DNA of 64,000 nucleotides from Heligmosomoides polygyrus polygyrus (Eukaryota; Nematoda; Chromadorea; Rhabditida; Heligmosomidae), in assembly GCA_947396885.1 (NCBI GenBank), contig OX377205.1:76480969-76544968 (forward strand). Direction: 5' to 3'. Shown here piece by piece: positions 53,591 to 64,000 of this stretch. The position numbers were made by a program, and so were the translations under genes. The first letter of the stretch is position 1. Every line of letters begins with the position of its first letter. The notes beneath the pieces are model-generated. The model made no database searches. It saw nothing but the letters and a program-made list of their open reading frames with translations, and was not told the origin of the DNA.

Positions 53591-54640
53591 TACAACTTAT
53601 AAACTAAAATTATAATTGCTTCCATTCAACATCAACCTTTCTACCTACAACTTCGTAATTAGACATGCCTCTGACAGATTAGACAGGAAGTGGAATTCAT
53701 AGCAGATTCCATTCCATTAATAAACACGGAACACTCCTACGCACATATGTACATATGTACTGAAATATTTTCCATTGTTTTGAAAGCCTAAGGCAGCAAC
53801 TCAGGAGTTTATGGCCTGGACTTCAAACTCAAACATCATCAAGAAAGTAGTGTCGCCGAAGTGAAAGAGCTTTTTCGATTACTCCGCGGTCATTAGAAGC
53901 GAACTGAATGTGCCTTGAGAGCAGTTCTGGCGAGCAGCTCCCGTAGATGAAGCCTATGCAGAAAACAATTACTTAGAGATCCAATTATGCTAGAGCTGAA
54001 AACTTTCTTAGCCTTTCTGTATACAGCCGTAAACAGTTTCGGATGTGTAGCTGATAGAAAACCTGAAGTCTTTCTGAAGAGTTGCTTTGCTAGCTGCCTA
54101 TAATCGCTACTGCGGTCTTAATAATAATGGGCGTAGTGGGAACAAGGTTATGAGGACACAAAAAAGAGAACGGAACATATATTATTGAAGAAAACAAATA
54201 CAATGGAGTGAGTCTGCTTCGTATCAGCCGAATAGAGCACAGTATTGGGAAGGTGGGTGGGACACTCCGGGGCGAAGCCTGGCAAGCGCAACCATTTCAA
54301 GGCTGCCTACATCCTAGAGCTCCTCCCCTTGCCCAATACGGAAGCAAGTTGGAACAGGGAAAAGGAGATAAGAATGAATTTACAGTCCCTGCATGCAGCT
54401 ACGTGATAGGTATGCTCCACATACCTTCTCCCCACCACCTAGTGGCGCAGCACCTAATAATGCTTTTACTCCTTCCTTACACGGACAGGTGGTTCAATAT
54501 CACCAAGGACCCACCCTCGGATGATCCGACTTAGGGCGTGGCTCCACGACGACGTAGGTTGGAGGTAGACGAAGCGTGTCAATTGCTTGGTCGCTATATA
54601 GGAAGTATCGATCAGTTGACCCATATCGATTGATTGATTT
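53591..54640. other. Unassigned
   Basis: Contains ACATATGTACATATGTAC, a short palindromic repeat at about 53745-53760. A 108-codon frame at 54208-54534 has no recognised motif. Confidence 0.25.
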
Positions 54641-57600
54641 CATTTAGGTTTCGGCCGAGACGTCTTCAGTCCGCCTCGTTCACGACAACGCTATGTATCA
54701 TGTAGCTAAGGAACTGGTAAAAAATTGGAGGAGCTGAGCTGGGACAAGGCTTCCTAACCCACCCTATTCTTCCCCCAACCTCTGAACACCGCTTATTTCG
54801 TCCTTCAAGTGTGAAGAAAAATCAGCGAAATTGAAGGCGTTAGAAGGGCGACCAGCGAATTCTTTGGCTCCCAGTTTCCTCAAATCTGTAAGGAGACCGC
54901 TGATCTGCCTTTTAGGTAGCACAAACGATGGTGATTATTATGAAATGTATTGCTTGGTGAATTCCATTGTACCCTGAATACTGATTTCTGAATAGAAAAA
55001 TAAAGAAGAAAGACCCAAGAGTGAAAAAATAAAGAAGAAAATCATGGACATCGTAAGACTTTTTTATCAGCCTCATAGTTGAAAGGAAGCTGAAAATAAG
55101 TGAAAGAATCGAAGACATTAATTCAGCAGACCATCTTTCAGCACTTAAATTGCACAAGTAAAAGGAGGAAATGCTGAACAAGTTTTTGGGCGCATCACGT
55201 AGGATTGTGTTCCTTCCACTTTCGCTTCAGAGACGACTGTTTTTCATGTCTTCGTGGAGAGTTCTAGCACATTTCAAAGTTGATTATGAACAAGAGGTCT
55301 TAACTAAAAAAGCTTCGCGTAAAAACCGGTGAAAAGCAGCGTCAAGATGGAAGAGCCTTGCATTCGTGTTAGAAAACTCGTCTTCAATATGTCAAGTTAA
55401 AGAAATTTTCAGAAGCAGGGCTCAATAGACTGCACTCCTTTTTCTTTACATTCCATTCCTTTGTAGGTGACGTAAATTCAGAATCTTCTTCCTCTCAGCA
55501 AGATCAATCTTCTGGTGATGCACTCATCCATCTGCTGTCCTTCCAGTAATTGCTCTTCTGTAATCCGTTATCCATGGCATTAGGAGAAGATGTTTGAAGG
55601 AGGAATCGCACTATCGTGTAGGAAAAATAAGGCTGCAACTCTCGTTCCAATCCTGAGCACCGGGCATTCGTTCCATTCGGTCGCATAGAATGACGACTAT
55701 AGCCGATAGATCGCCCAAGGGGAATTGGTCAGATTGTAGGGCTGGGTGCGCGTGTCTTCGTGAGATAAAGGTTCTTACCACCAAGATGTAAAGGAAGAAT
55801 CTGCCTCGCGTTTTCCGAAGAAATACACAAGAAATTGCAAGCTTAATATTGATATTCAACCTACTACAACCTTTTGGTGACCAGCTGAAAGGACTTCAAC
55901 TATGAAATTAATTAAATCAATGACTCATGGCTAGCGTCAGCACTTCCTAAAAAATCCTAACCTCTCTGAAATATCATACTCTTTTTCTCAAAAGACGGAG
56001 GCTATGATTTTCACAACACATTGGTTCGTCCGCCCAAAATTACGTTGGCAGCAAAAAATAGGGCCGCAAACGAAAGATACAGTTATATACGTCGATATGT
56101 ACGTTATAGTATATATGCGATACGTCTGGTGCTCATTTTATTAGGCTGTCGCATGATTAATCTCCGTTTCAAGTATGTATAAGTAATTAAGCAAAATTGC
56201 ATAGATTCTGGTGGTTTTTACTTCAATGAAAAAAGTTGTGTTTAAAGTGACCTATAGCAGTTGAAAGTATGCGGTCGCTTCGACGACTAATTTTGCGACA
56301 ACCTAATACTATTTAGACGTATGCACCCTTTGGTAGATGAAAAACTCCAAAAGTCAGAAGACGTGTCGGCAAACCATCGCTTGCTATCCCTAAATGTCGA
56401 AAGAACGTAAGCGAGAAGCGCAGACGAGGTCACATAGCCTCAACAGCCAGGAACGAAGGCACTTCCAATGCCTTCTACTTCGTCGTTGCTGATCAATTCA
56501 CGGTGCGGCAGAAATTGGGGCAATCGGATCCACTTCAGTGCACCAGGATGAACCAGTGCCGACAATTTGACTGTAAAGATTTTGCGTTTAGAACTGGACT
56601 CGCAGTATCTCACTCCAGTGAACCTCGACAATCTGACAGAAGATAGGAACACTTATGAAGATGAACTAACATTCTTAATAGAGGTAACGATTCGCAGTAA
56701 GGCTTTCAAGCCCCTTTCTTAGTCCTTTTCTTATCTACACCAGTAGTCTGATCGATTCATTATTTATTTCCTGTTGGGAATCAAATCCCTTCCGCAGAGT
56801 TCTATAGAGCACATGGAAGCGAAGAATGCCCAGCAAATCCGAAGCAATTTTCTTCTGAACCCGCGGTTTGCGAAGGTCCAAATCGTCGTGCACCGCTAGT
56901 CAGTTAAGGATTACCATGATAAGGTGGAATTAATTGTATATCAAAGCTCTTCGTCCCAAAATACACCTATCAAACCACAGCCTAACTCATAAAGCAAATA
57001 GCATCTGGCAAGTAATAGGGAACAACAACGTGGGTAAGGTAAAGTGTGTGGTCTAAAAATGGTCTGTGTGCCCTGTAGAGAATTTTATATACATAGATGA
57101 AACAGCGAGACCACTACGGAAGAGAATGGACCTAAGAATTCTGCTTAACCTCAGAGCTACCTGGACAATCCATTTTCGAGGCAGCGCGCCCTGAGACACA
57201 CGCATGAGCCACCATCGCAATTGGGGATTTCCATCTTCCATAAAAATCTGGCAGATCCTATGGAGAGAAGCGCTAGAAATAAAACACTGGGATTCACCGG
57301 ACTCCGAGCACCCACTGCACTGCATTTCCGGCCGAGCAACGTTCAGGAAAAACTTGGCCCTCTCCCGTTTAACTTTCGTGGATCCCAAATCCGTATTTCT
57401 TTCCGTTTTACTGTATGTATGTGCATCATAGTTTATTGTATTCAGATATGAAGAAAGGCTTATACATGAAACGAAGTCGCCAATAAATATCGACTTCGAG
57501 CTCGCTTTTAATAGATTTAAAGTCTAGGTCCTGCCCTTTGCGACATTCGTGACCATCAGATTTTTAAGCAATTCGCGACTCTTACTTTTTTCCTGCCCAG

Positions 57601-58860
57601 CCCACGCAAAATAATTTTTATTAGATACCTCTAGGAATCGAATTAATCCGTAAGACTACGTCACCTACGAATTAACCAAAGCATGACTACGGAAACTGAA
57701 TGAATTTTTGAATAATGTTGTTCCACTTTCGTTGAGGCCCTCGTGGAGTTGTCGAGTGCCGCTAATAGCGTTGTATAGCCCCACATTGTGGCGAGGGGGT
57801 TGAGAACGTGGGGCTACAGAATGCGATAAATGTGGCGCACACTATGCCTTACAGCTTCAGTGAGAATATCCTGTCTGAACTGAGCAATAGTTCCTATTGT
57901 CCTCTACAACTGGCAGAACTACTTTTACAACCGAGTGACAACTGAGACTCACCCTAAGACGCACTACGACACCAGAAGAGCGCCTTCTCGGAAAGGCTGC
58001 GCTTTCCGAAAGCAAGTGCCCTCGAAAGTATCTATCAGAGATGCATCCGTCGCCAACCGCCAGTGAAATTCTGCTTCGGGAAATTTGATTAGCGGGAGTG
58101 GCCCTTCGATGTAAATACGCGAGGTTACAACCTTCGTATCCCCTAAGCAAGGAAATCTCACGATTAGGTCAGCTATCGATGAGAGGCACTTTAGCCTTCA
58201 ACGGAGTAGGGAGGCTCATTTGACAGCACGTCATCCTTCACTTCTAGAGCACCCTCGATGACAAAGAACTCTTCACAAACGGCACCATGATTGAAGAAGC
58301 AAATTAAGGACGGGTTTTGAATCCGAGTTCTTGCTCTCTCTCGAGTTTCTGAAAACACTAACGATCTGCTTGTCACGTCATTCTTCTGCAGAACCCCTAT
58401 CTTTAAAACTCCCTAGACACGCAACTTCTCCCGTACTGTCGCTCACCAACAACATAATTTTTTTACTGCTTTAGAAAACGACATAGTTACTTCTTTTTTA
58501 GCACAGAATGTTCGGCTAAGGAAATAATTGCGCTCGATTAGAAGGCTGATAGAAGCGTTTTTAAATCAAATGGTAGAATTAGAGCAGAAAATTCTCGACG
58601 CTTTTACATCTGGGAGCGAAGTTGTGGACCATTTTTACTTAACCTTGATGGGACAAGCTTACGTAGGCTGGAAACACATGGCCGGCGATCATTAGTAGCG
58701 CATTTAATGGAAGTGACATATTAAGAGGGGTGGTTTGTGGATCATCTGTCCGCTGATGCGCTCTTCGCACCTCCTAAAAATGATCCGCCACTACGAACCT
58801 AAGCTTTCTATGTGAAATCACAATGAAAAAGTCGCCAAAAAAGGATCCTGATTTATAGTT
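54641..58860. other. Unassigned stretch; possible weak hammerhead relic at 54656-54685
   Basis: Minus strand 54676-54650 has GACTGAAGACGTC and GGCCGAAACC in hammerhead order, but no convincing stem II. The remaining 4 kb contains short open frames on both strands without motifs (largest 111 codons, 57388-57053 minus). No exon chain could be built. Confidence 0.25.
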
Positions 58861-58869
58861 GCTGTGCTT

Positions 58870-59500
58870 TCACGACTCCAGTGAAGGATCTATTTTTTCG
58901 CTCAAACATGGCCCAGAAAGATTATTTAAGGCGCACATCTCTTACACGATGGCCGATTTTAAAACTTCGGTCAATCACCGTAGCTTGCTGAAGGTATGAG
59001 TGAACAAGGGTTGGTGGTGTAAGTAAATTCCTTATCACGAATAGCTACCGTATCCCACCGTAATCGAAATTTTAAAAATGAGCCCTATGCATTTGATCGC
59101 CGCCTTAAATAACCTCTCTAGGCGAAGTTTGCGCGAATCGATTGCCACCTTGAGCCCGTCTTCAGTGCATAGTACCAGATAAATTGGTCCACAAATCTTT
59201 TCTGATGCGTTTATTGTGTAATTGAAGTTAGCGCTCTCCCGAGGTACACATCTGACCTCAAAGCGCCACCGCGACATGGTATCTTTCCCTTGCTAGATCG
59301 CTATTACGCGCAACCAAGCGCCGAGCTGAGAGCTTTCGAGGATGGGGCCCTCTCTGAAAAATTTCCTGTTTCAACTTCATTTCAAAGATGTCGGGGAGAA
59401 CCGCCGTTGTTACTGTCGCCATATACGATCGCCACTTGAGCGATTTCCAAGCTTCGACTCTGGAGGTGCGTGTCTGAATCATCGAGATCCCGCTGCTGAA
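58870..59500. repeat. Relative of the foldback element found in the microcephalin intron
   Basis: TTTCACGACTCCAGTGAAGG, TTTTTTCGCTCAAACATGG near 58870, and TACCGTATCCCACCGTAATC, AAATAACCTCTCTAGGCGAA, GTTTGCGCGAATCG near 59045-59135 match landmarks of both arms of the 1575-2330 element. Confidence 0.5.
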
Positions 59501-59821
59501 GCGTGAGTTTGCCTACACGGTGCGTCCATTTGTCAGCTGTAATGGGAAATTTTATTTCTAATAAACGCCGAGGTTATAACGTGCTGCCAAGGGAATTGAG
59601 AAGTGAATGACGCAATAATGTCAATTAAGTGTTAATTAATTGATATAATCTCTACTCTTTCACATATGAAACAGTTGTCAACTTCTTTGCTGCCAGCACA
59701 GTAGTTGCTATTCTAAATCACATTTTTTACAAACAATCACAGCAACACTTTTGGTGTTGAGTGAAATTCGAAGTTCCAAGTATCTGAGAGTTTTCGTAAA
59801 TTAAGTGTTAGCCGCCAAATA

Positions 59822-60722
59822 TTAGGGAGGGCAAAAGTAATGAGACAACTTGAAAAAAATCTTCATCTCTTTATAACTCAGTTACAACTCAACGATGCTG
59901 AGGAATGTATTTGCCATTAAGGGCAATGACCTTGCTGCCATCGCTCAGTCAACTTCGTGATCCCATCCTTACAGAACTGCTTGAGCCTGATGTTGATCAA
60001 CTGCTCGATATGGTTGTCAAGGACTCCTTAGGTTTTTATGTCCCTTCCGACCAGGAAGTCCCGTAGGCCCAAGAAGTGGTGGTAGTCGCATGGAGAGATG
60101 TCCGGCGAATACGGTGGATGAGTCATGTGAACGTAGCCCAACTGGCCAAGCTTATCCGTGGTTACTTCCCGATGCGGTGCGGCGTTGTCGAAGAGGAGAA
60201 CCTCCTTGAAGCGCTGCGAACGAATAAGAGCGAGTCGCCTGCGCATCTCTTCTAATTCGTTCACCGTAGCCTTGGAGTTCATCGTAGTGCTCTTGGGAAA
60301 CAGCTTCCGGCAAATCGATCCATGGGCGCAGACCCAAAAGCTCCAAAGGTGCTTCTCGCCGTGAACATCTCGCCGAACGAAGGTTGGTAACAGGTTACCA
60401 AGCCTTCTCCACTCGCTGCTTGGCAGGGTTAAGGTAGAAGACGTGCTTCTCATCTTGCGTGACTATTAAGCCCAGGCTGCTCGGGGTCGAGAATTGGGCG
60501 AGATTTGCGCGACACAGGTCGACTCGTCAGACTGGGGTTTCGGCATGAGACAGACTGCGGTTTTGGCATGCTTCTGGAAAGGGCGGAAGTGGTAACTTCT
60601 CAGATGGGCTTCAATAAGTAGCATACAAACATACAAATACGATAAGCACGAAACCAGACTCCAGCCACGAGATATGTGGACACGGCACGGGGTGTCTCAA
60701 TACTTTTGCCCCCCCCCCCTAA
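59822..60722 (-). pseudogene. Mariner-like element lacking its N-terminal region (copy 2)
   Basis: Termini TTAGGGAGGGCAAAAGTAATGA and GTATTGAGACACC-type complement next to a poly-C run (60708-60718) match the copy at 42449. On the minus strand the remnant reads WRRLGNLLPTFVRRDVHGEK, VLLFDNAAPHREVTT (second catalytic Asp in FDN), HPPYSPDISPCDYHHFLGLR. The N-terminal end is missing as in copy 1, and the shared breakpoint implies descent from one deleted element. Confidence 0.8.
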
Positions 60723-61270
60723 TATCTCCTTAACCTTACAGAGTGCAGTCTTAGTCGCGTATGTGAGCAACATTGCGAGGTGGGAACGCAAAACACTCCA
60801 CATCGAATAGGTGTGTCATCCAGAGAGGGTATGTATGGTCGAAATCCTAATTGGTTGGTGTGCATTCGGTCGGTGCTCTCATTAGTTATGATTGGCTAAA
60901 TCGTCTCATCTCCCAATGATCTCACATTGGCGACAGTGACCCGAAATCCAATGTCATGCCTTGAACGCGTCGAAAATGAAGAGAATCGAAGTACCGCATC
61001 TTACCGTATCCCACTGAATGATCAGCGGTAGTGATGCGGGGGTGCGAGAGATACCAGGCCAGGACACGCAACAGCACCTATTCAGACTAGAACGAGAATG
61101 AGGTAAGGCTTGAGCTGGTACGGGTATACAGGCAATATATACAGGTAATCTCCCTTCTGAATAAATGACCATGTAGCTCTTGCCATAGATCCAGAATCCC
61201 TCGATGGCATCGACGCATCGACGTTTGAACCCAAGAACCTTCGCCTCTACTCCAGAATCCTTCCTTCCAT
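60723..61270. other. Unassigned
   Basis: No gene or known repeat recognised. Confidence 0.2.
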
Positions 61271-61352
61271 GACAAGGTATAATTTGTTAGCCTTATTCTG
61301 TGGGTGCTCTAACCGTGCACCCCAGAATAAGGCTAACAAAGTATACCTTGTC
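61271..61352. repeat. 36-bp-arm hairpin
   Basis: GACAAGGTATAATTTGTTAG CCTTATTCTG TGGGTGC (61271-61307) is mirrored by GCACCCCAGAATAAGG CTAACAAAGTATACCTTGTC (61317-61352) around the loop TCTAACCGT, with about two mismatches. It is not part of any repeat family I recognise here. Confidence 0.8.
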
Positions 61353-62702
61353 CCCATACATAGGGCATCTAATCCTAATATACAGAGGCCGCTTGGACTC
61401 CCAGATGCACTCAGAGCTGCAGGCTTGGAAGGAGATTAGGTGCCTTCTTTTCCAGCTGGATATACCGCGCAGTTAAGGCACCCGCAAATACGATCGTATA
61501 AGCGCTTACGGATTAAATGGTCCATAAGGCCTTAAGACAACTGACTTTTGTTATGTGCTGTGAAGCTGGTCACGCAGAAGCCAAAATTCGCGTCATCCAG
61601 TTAATTGTAGCAAAAGTAAACCTAAAGTAAAGTAAATAAAAAGTCATGGTATCAATCGACAGTCAATCGACATATCGATTTGCGTAAATCCTCACATCAT
61701 TGGTTCAAGTTTTAAGACATTGAATGATTATAAGACATTGCAAAACCTTGTGTTCCACCTTTTATTAAATGTGCTGGTGATGCAGGATCCTTATTATTGT
61801 GCAGTGCAGTAGAATTGTTAACGACAAAAACCTTAGCGGTCCACGCCGAGATTTGATAGGACCGCTCGTTAACGTGTTCCAATAGAAAATGGAATAGTTC
61901 TACAAAACCAGGAAAATTGACACATTGGACACTATTCCCCACAACGGGTTAAGGTAAGCTCGCTAAAGCATCATACGCCACGCCATTTTGAATGAGCGAA
62001 ACGACATATAGTGGAGTAGTAAATGGGGAAATTCATGCAAAGCTATTCGAAAAAGATGTCGAAAAAAATCGAAGAAGATGTCGAATCAGCAGATTAACAT
62101 GGCGGAACGGATGCTCGGCAAGATATAGGGACGAGCCAATTGCGTTACGTCTGCCTAATCACAGAGAGAGCCAAAGTCTGACGTAGATGTTCTTCGCCCA
62201 CCTCCTGTGGCCTTCACCCACTGGACTGAGACTGCTGAGCACTCTGAGGATAAGAAATCAGAGTTCTGGCCAAGCACATCAAAAGCACTGAAATTCATCA
62301 AGATTCTGAGACAAAATGAAAGTCAATTGTGGCCATCGCGCGTCATTAGAAGAGGTGGCACCAGAAGCAACTCGCTTCCTCATCTGCTCACACGCGTGCG
62401 CTGGCGTCAGACTTACTACTTTACCTCAGCTACGCCACGGGCAAATGTTATGTACTTCCTTCACTCCTCTTGTATGTGAAGAGGAAGGCAGCAATCAGCT
62501 CAATGAGCTGGTTATTCCGGAAATATTGCATCTTAAGAGCGAGCTACGATTGGAATCGAGTGGAACTCGCCTCGGAAGCTACTTCCCCCGCCGTTCTCAC
62601 GTAAGATTAGGCAATATAGCACGATCGCGCATTTACTAACTTCGCTGTTGTGGAGGTCTATTGTTTCTACAACATACGTGTTCTTCAATGTAAGGCTGTG
62701 AA
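61353..62702. other. Unassigned
   Basis: Open frames at 61992-62186 and 62207-62639 (+) lack motifs and borders. Nothing else supported. Confidence 0.2.
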
Positions 62703-62962
62703 TGGATAAAGGAGAAAGGGCGGCGTTAATCAATCCCCTTCGTGTGCGCCGCGCATTCTACTTCTACGGGACGTCGTCTAGGCAACTTTAGGCTAAAGAA
62801 AGACTTGCGGTAGCCAACTATGTGAAGGTTAGCGTTTTTATTCGTTCCAGTCCAATTCACCAACCCAGGAGGGCTTAGTTAGCCTAACAATGACCAGAAA
62901 CCTGGAGTAGAGAGCACGTGAGAGCCGGCTCCTCCTCTGACTGCGCTACCGCGCCGGGAATT
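62703..62962 (-). repeat. SINE-A, diverged
   Basis: The complement has CGCGGTAGCGCAGTCAGAGG (box A nearly intact), CTGGGTTGGTGAATTGGAC, CCGTAGAAGTAGAATGCGCG, and tail CGCCCTTTCTCCTTTATCC. Confidence 0.7.
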
Positions 62963-63302
62963 TTCAAATATGCAGCTTATGCTTACCTAGGGTTTTCCAT
63001 AATTATTGTTCGAAAATTTGGCGGAATTGTAGATAGACAAGTTGCTTCTCAGTTGCTTTGAGCGAACTGCAAGTAAACTGACGAAAACGGTTATGTGGTA
63101 ATTTCCATTACTCCAACACTCTAAAGCCTTGACACTCTTCCAATGCTGGAGGTGCTTCTGTGCCGAAAGATGTTGCGAGATTGGTCAGTATCTACTGATA
63201 GTGCTAACTCCCGTTTGTTGTCTTCGAACCCTGCGCTGGTAAACTTTGTCGCTTCAATCGGTACCAGAACTACTTCATCATGTTATATAGTGCATGTTTA
63301 TA

Positions 63303-63575
63303 AAAGGATAAAGAACGGCGTTATTCAAATCCGTTTTCGGGATGCGCCACGCATTCTACTTCTACGGAATGTGATGAAGGCAATTTGAATGCGTGTTTGG
63401 CCTACACAATGTGGTAGCCAACAGATGGACAAGTCAGTGTTTCATGCCTCCCATACAAGACTGGTAACAATTCACTGTTCCCGTAGGGATGGAGAGGGAT
63501 GGTTGGCCTAGACAAGCCCTGAATTAAGAACCGGCACACGATAGCAGGCGGATTCTCCGAGTGCACTACTATTTT
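63303..63575 (-). repeat. SINE-A, diverged
   Basis: The complement has TAGTGCACTCGGAGAATCC, TAGGCCAACCATCCCTCTCC, CCGTAGAAGTAGAATGCGTG, GCGCATCCCGAAAACGG and tail TTCTTTATCCTTTTATAA. It abuts the TIR-C terminus that follows. Confidence 0.7.
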
Positions 63576-63576
63576 A

Positions 63577-64000
63577 CACCATTTTCACGTTGAATTAGAC
63601 ACTTTTCAAATCAAATTGGACACTCTCCTAAGCTGGCCTAAGATTTTTGAAGTAAAAGTGAACTCTTCTAAATTAAAATTAGCTTCTTCAACATTAAACT
63701 AGAAACCCTCCAAAAATGTTAGAATAATTTTTTCCCCTAGGAAAAATTTAGTGTAACTTTATTTGAACTTTTAATTCATCTACCCCAATAAGTGAGCACA
63801 TTGTTTGAAATTTTATAAAAATTTAATTTCTTGAGGAAAAACAAAGGTTAAAGTCTGTTTTAAAGAGCAGGAAGGCAGCCACATTTAAGTGCTAAAAGAG
63901 GAGATTGCGCCATGCCCTTTTCCAAGTCGTCGCGATTTTTATTCGATTGATAGCAGGATTTCTATTTGCATGATATTTGATACCTGTTAACAATATAACA
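63577..64000. mobile_element. TIR-C, left part (cut by window end)
   Basis: Starts ACCATTTTCACGTTGAATTA like the complete copy at 23030 and continues ATTTAGTGTAACTTTATTTG, GCGCCATGCCCTTTTCC, CGCGATTTTTATTCGATTGA. The right half lies beyond the window. Confidence 0.65.

Noticed and set aside
54650..54685. Fifth hammerhead ribozyme
   Set aside because: CTGAAGA and GAAAC are in order on the minus strand but no stem II can be drawn between them; kept only as a possible relic.

Overview
The window reads as nuclear DNA of a parasitic nematode, most likely a strongylid or hookworm relative. Coding sequence sits in small exons (25 to about 210 bp). Introns are bounded by GT/AG with pyrimidine-AG acceptors, and two candidate start codons lie 1 to 11 nt after an acceptor, as expected for spliced-leader trans-splicing. 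Intergenic and intronic DNA is packed with decayed nematode-type transposons: RTE and CR1 LINEs, mariner/Tc1, Penelope-like and hAT-like elements, and tRNA-derived SINEs. Nothing suggests a bacterial or organellar source. No tool was run; exons were joined by hand from splice sites and reading phase, and each join is an inference.

Two host genes can be followed well. The first (802-9743, + strand) is a microcephalin-like gene: 20 exons join in phase into a 691-codon reading frame with one BRCT domain near the front and a tandem BRCT pair at the C-terminus. A 3.8 kb intron separates the last two BRCT domains and carries a 1 kb foldback element with hammerhead-ribozyme-like motifs. The second (19059-24930, + strand) is a Kelch-repeat gene: seven exons join in phase into about 344 residues ending in a stop, with the N-terminus not located. 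Its last intron (3.8 kb) holds a Tc1 fossil, a SINE and two terminal-inverted-repeat elements. Weaker candidates are three phase-consistent exons at 27733-28241, borealin-like exons at 32623-36257, and a signal-peptide exon at 30647-30741 on the minus strand.

The rest is mostly repeats. The commonest is a roughly 290 bp SINE (SINE-A here) with a tRNA-like head (box A and box B) and a (TTTATCC)n tail; I count 14 full or partial copies. Two other tRNA-headed families occur (SINE-G at 37.5, 37.8 and 44.0 kb; SINE-B as an inverted pair at 28.7-29.2 kb). Penelope-like remnants lie at 25.8-26.3 kb and 38.9-39.9 kb. They include GIY-YIG endonuclease coding sequence and, downstream, hammerhead-type motifs; the best is at 25777-25816 (minus). 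RTE LINE remains lie at 10.9-11.95, 41.1, 45.3-47.25 (minus) and 47.4-49.8 kb; the last two are head to head. Mariner relatives are all dead or internally deleted: 13.1-14.1, 32.7-33.6, 35.0-35.9, 42.4-43.4 and 59.8-60.7 kb. Large stretches at 11.96-13.1, 15.1-16.7, 49.8-51.7, 52.2-53.3, 53.6-58.8 and 60.75-62.7 kb hold nothing I can name with confidence.

The most interesting signal is the recurrent hammerhead-like motif tied to Penelope-like debris and to the foldback inside the microcephalin intron. Next come the tRNA-headed SINE family with an RTE-style tail, and a 48-bp-arm hairpin that has overwritten the catalytic site of an RTE reverse transcriptase.
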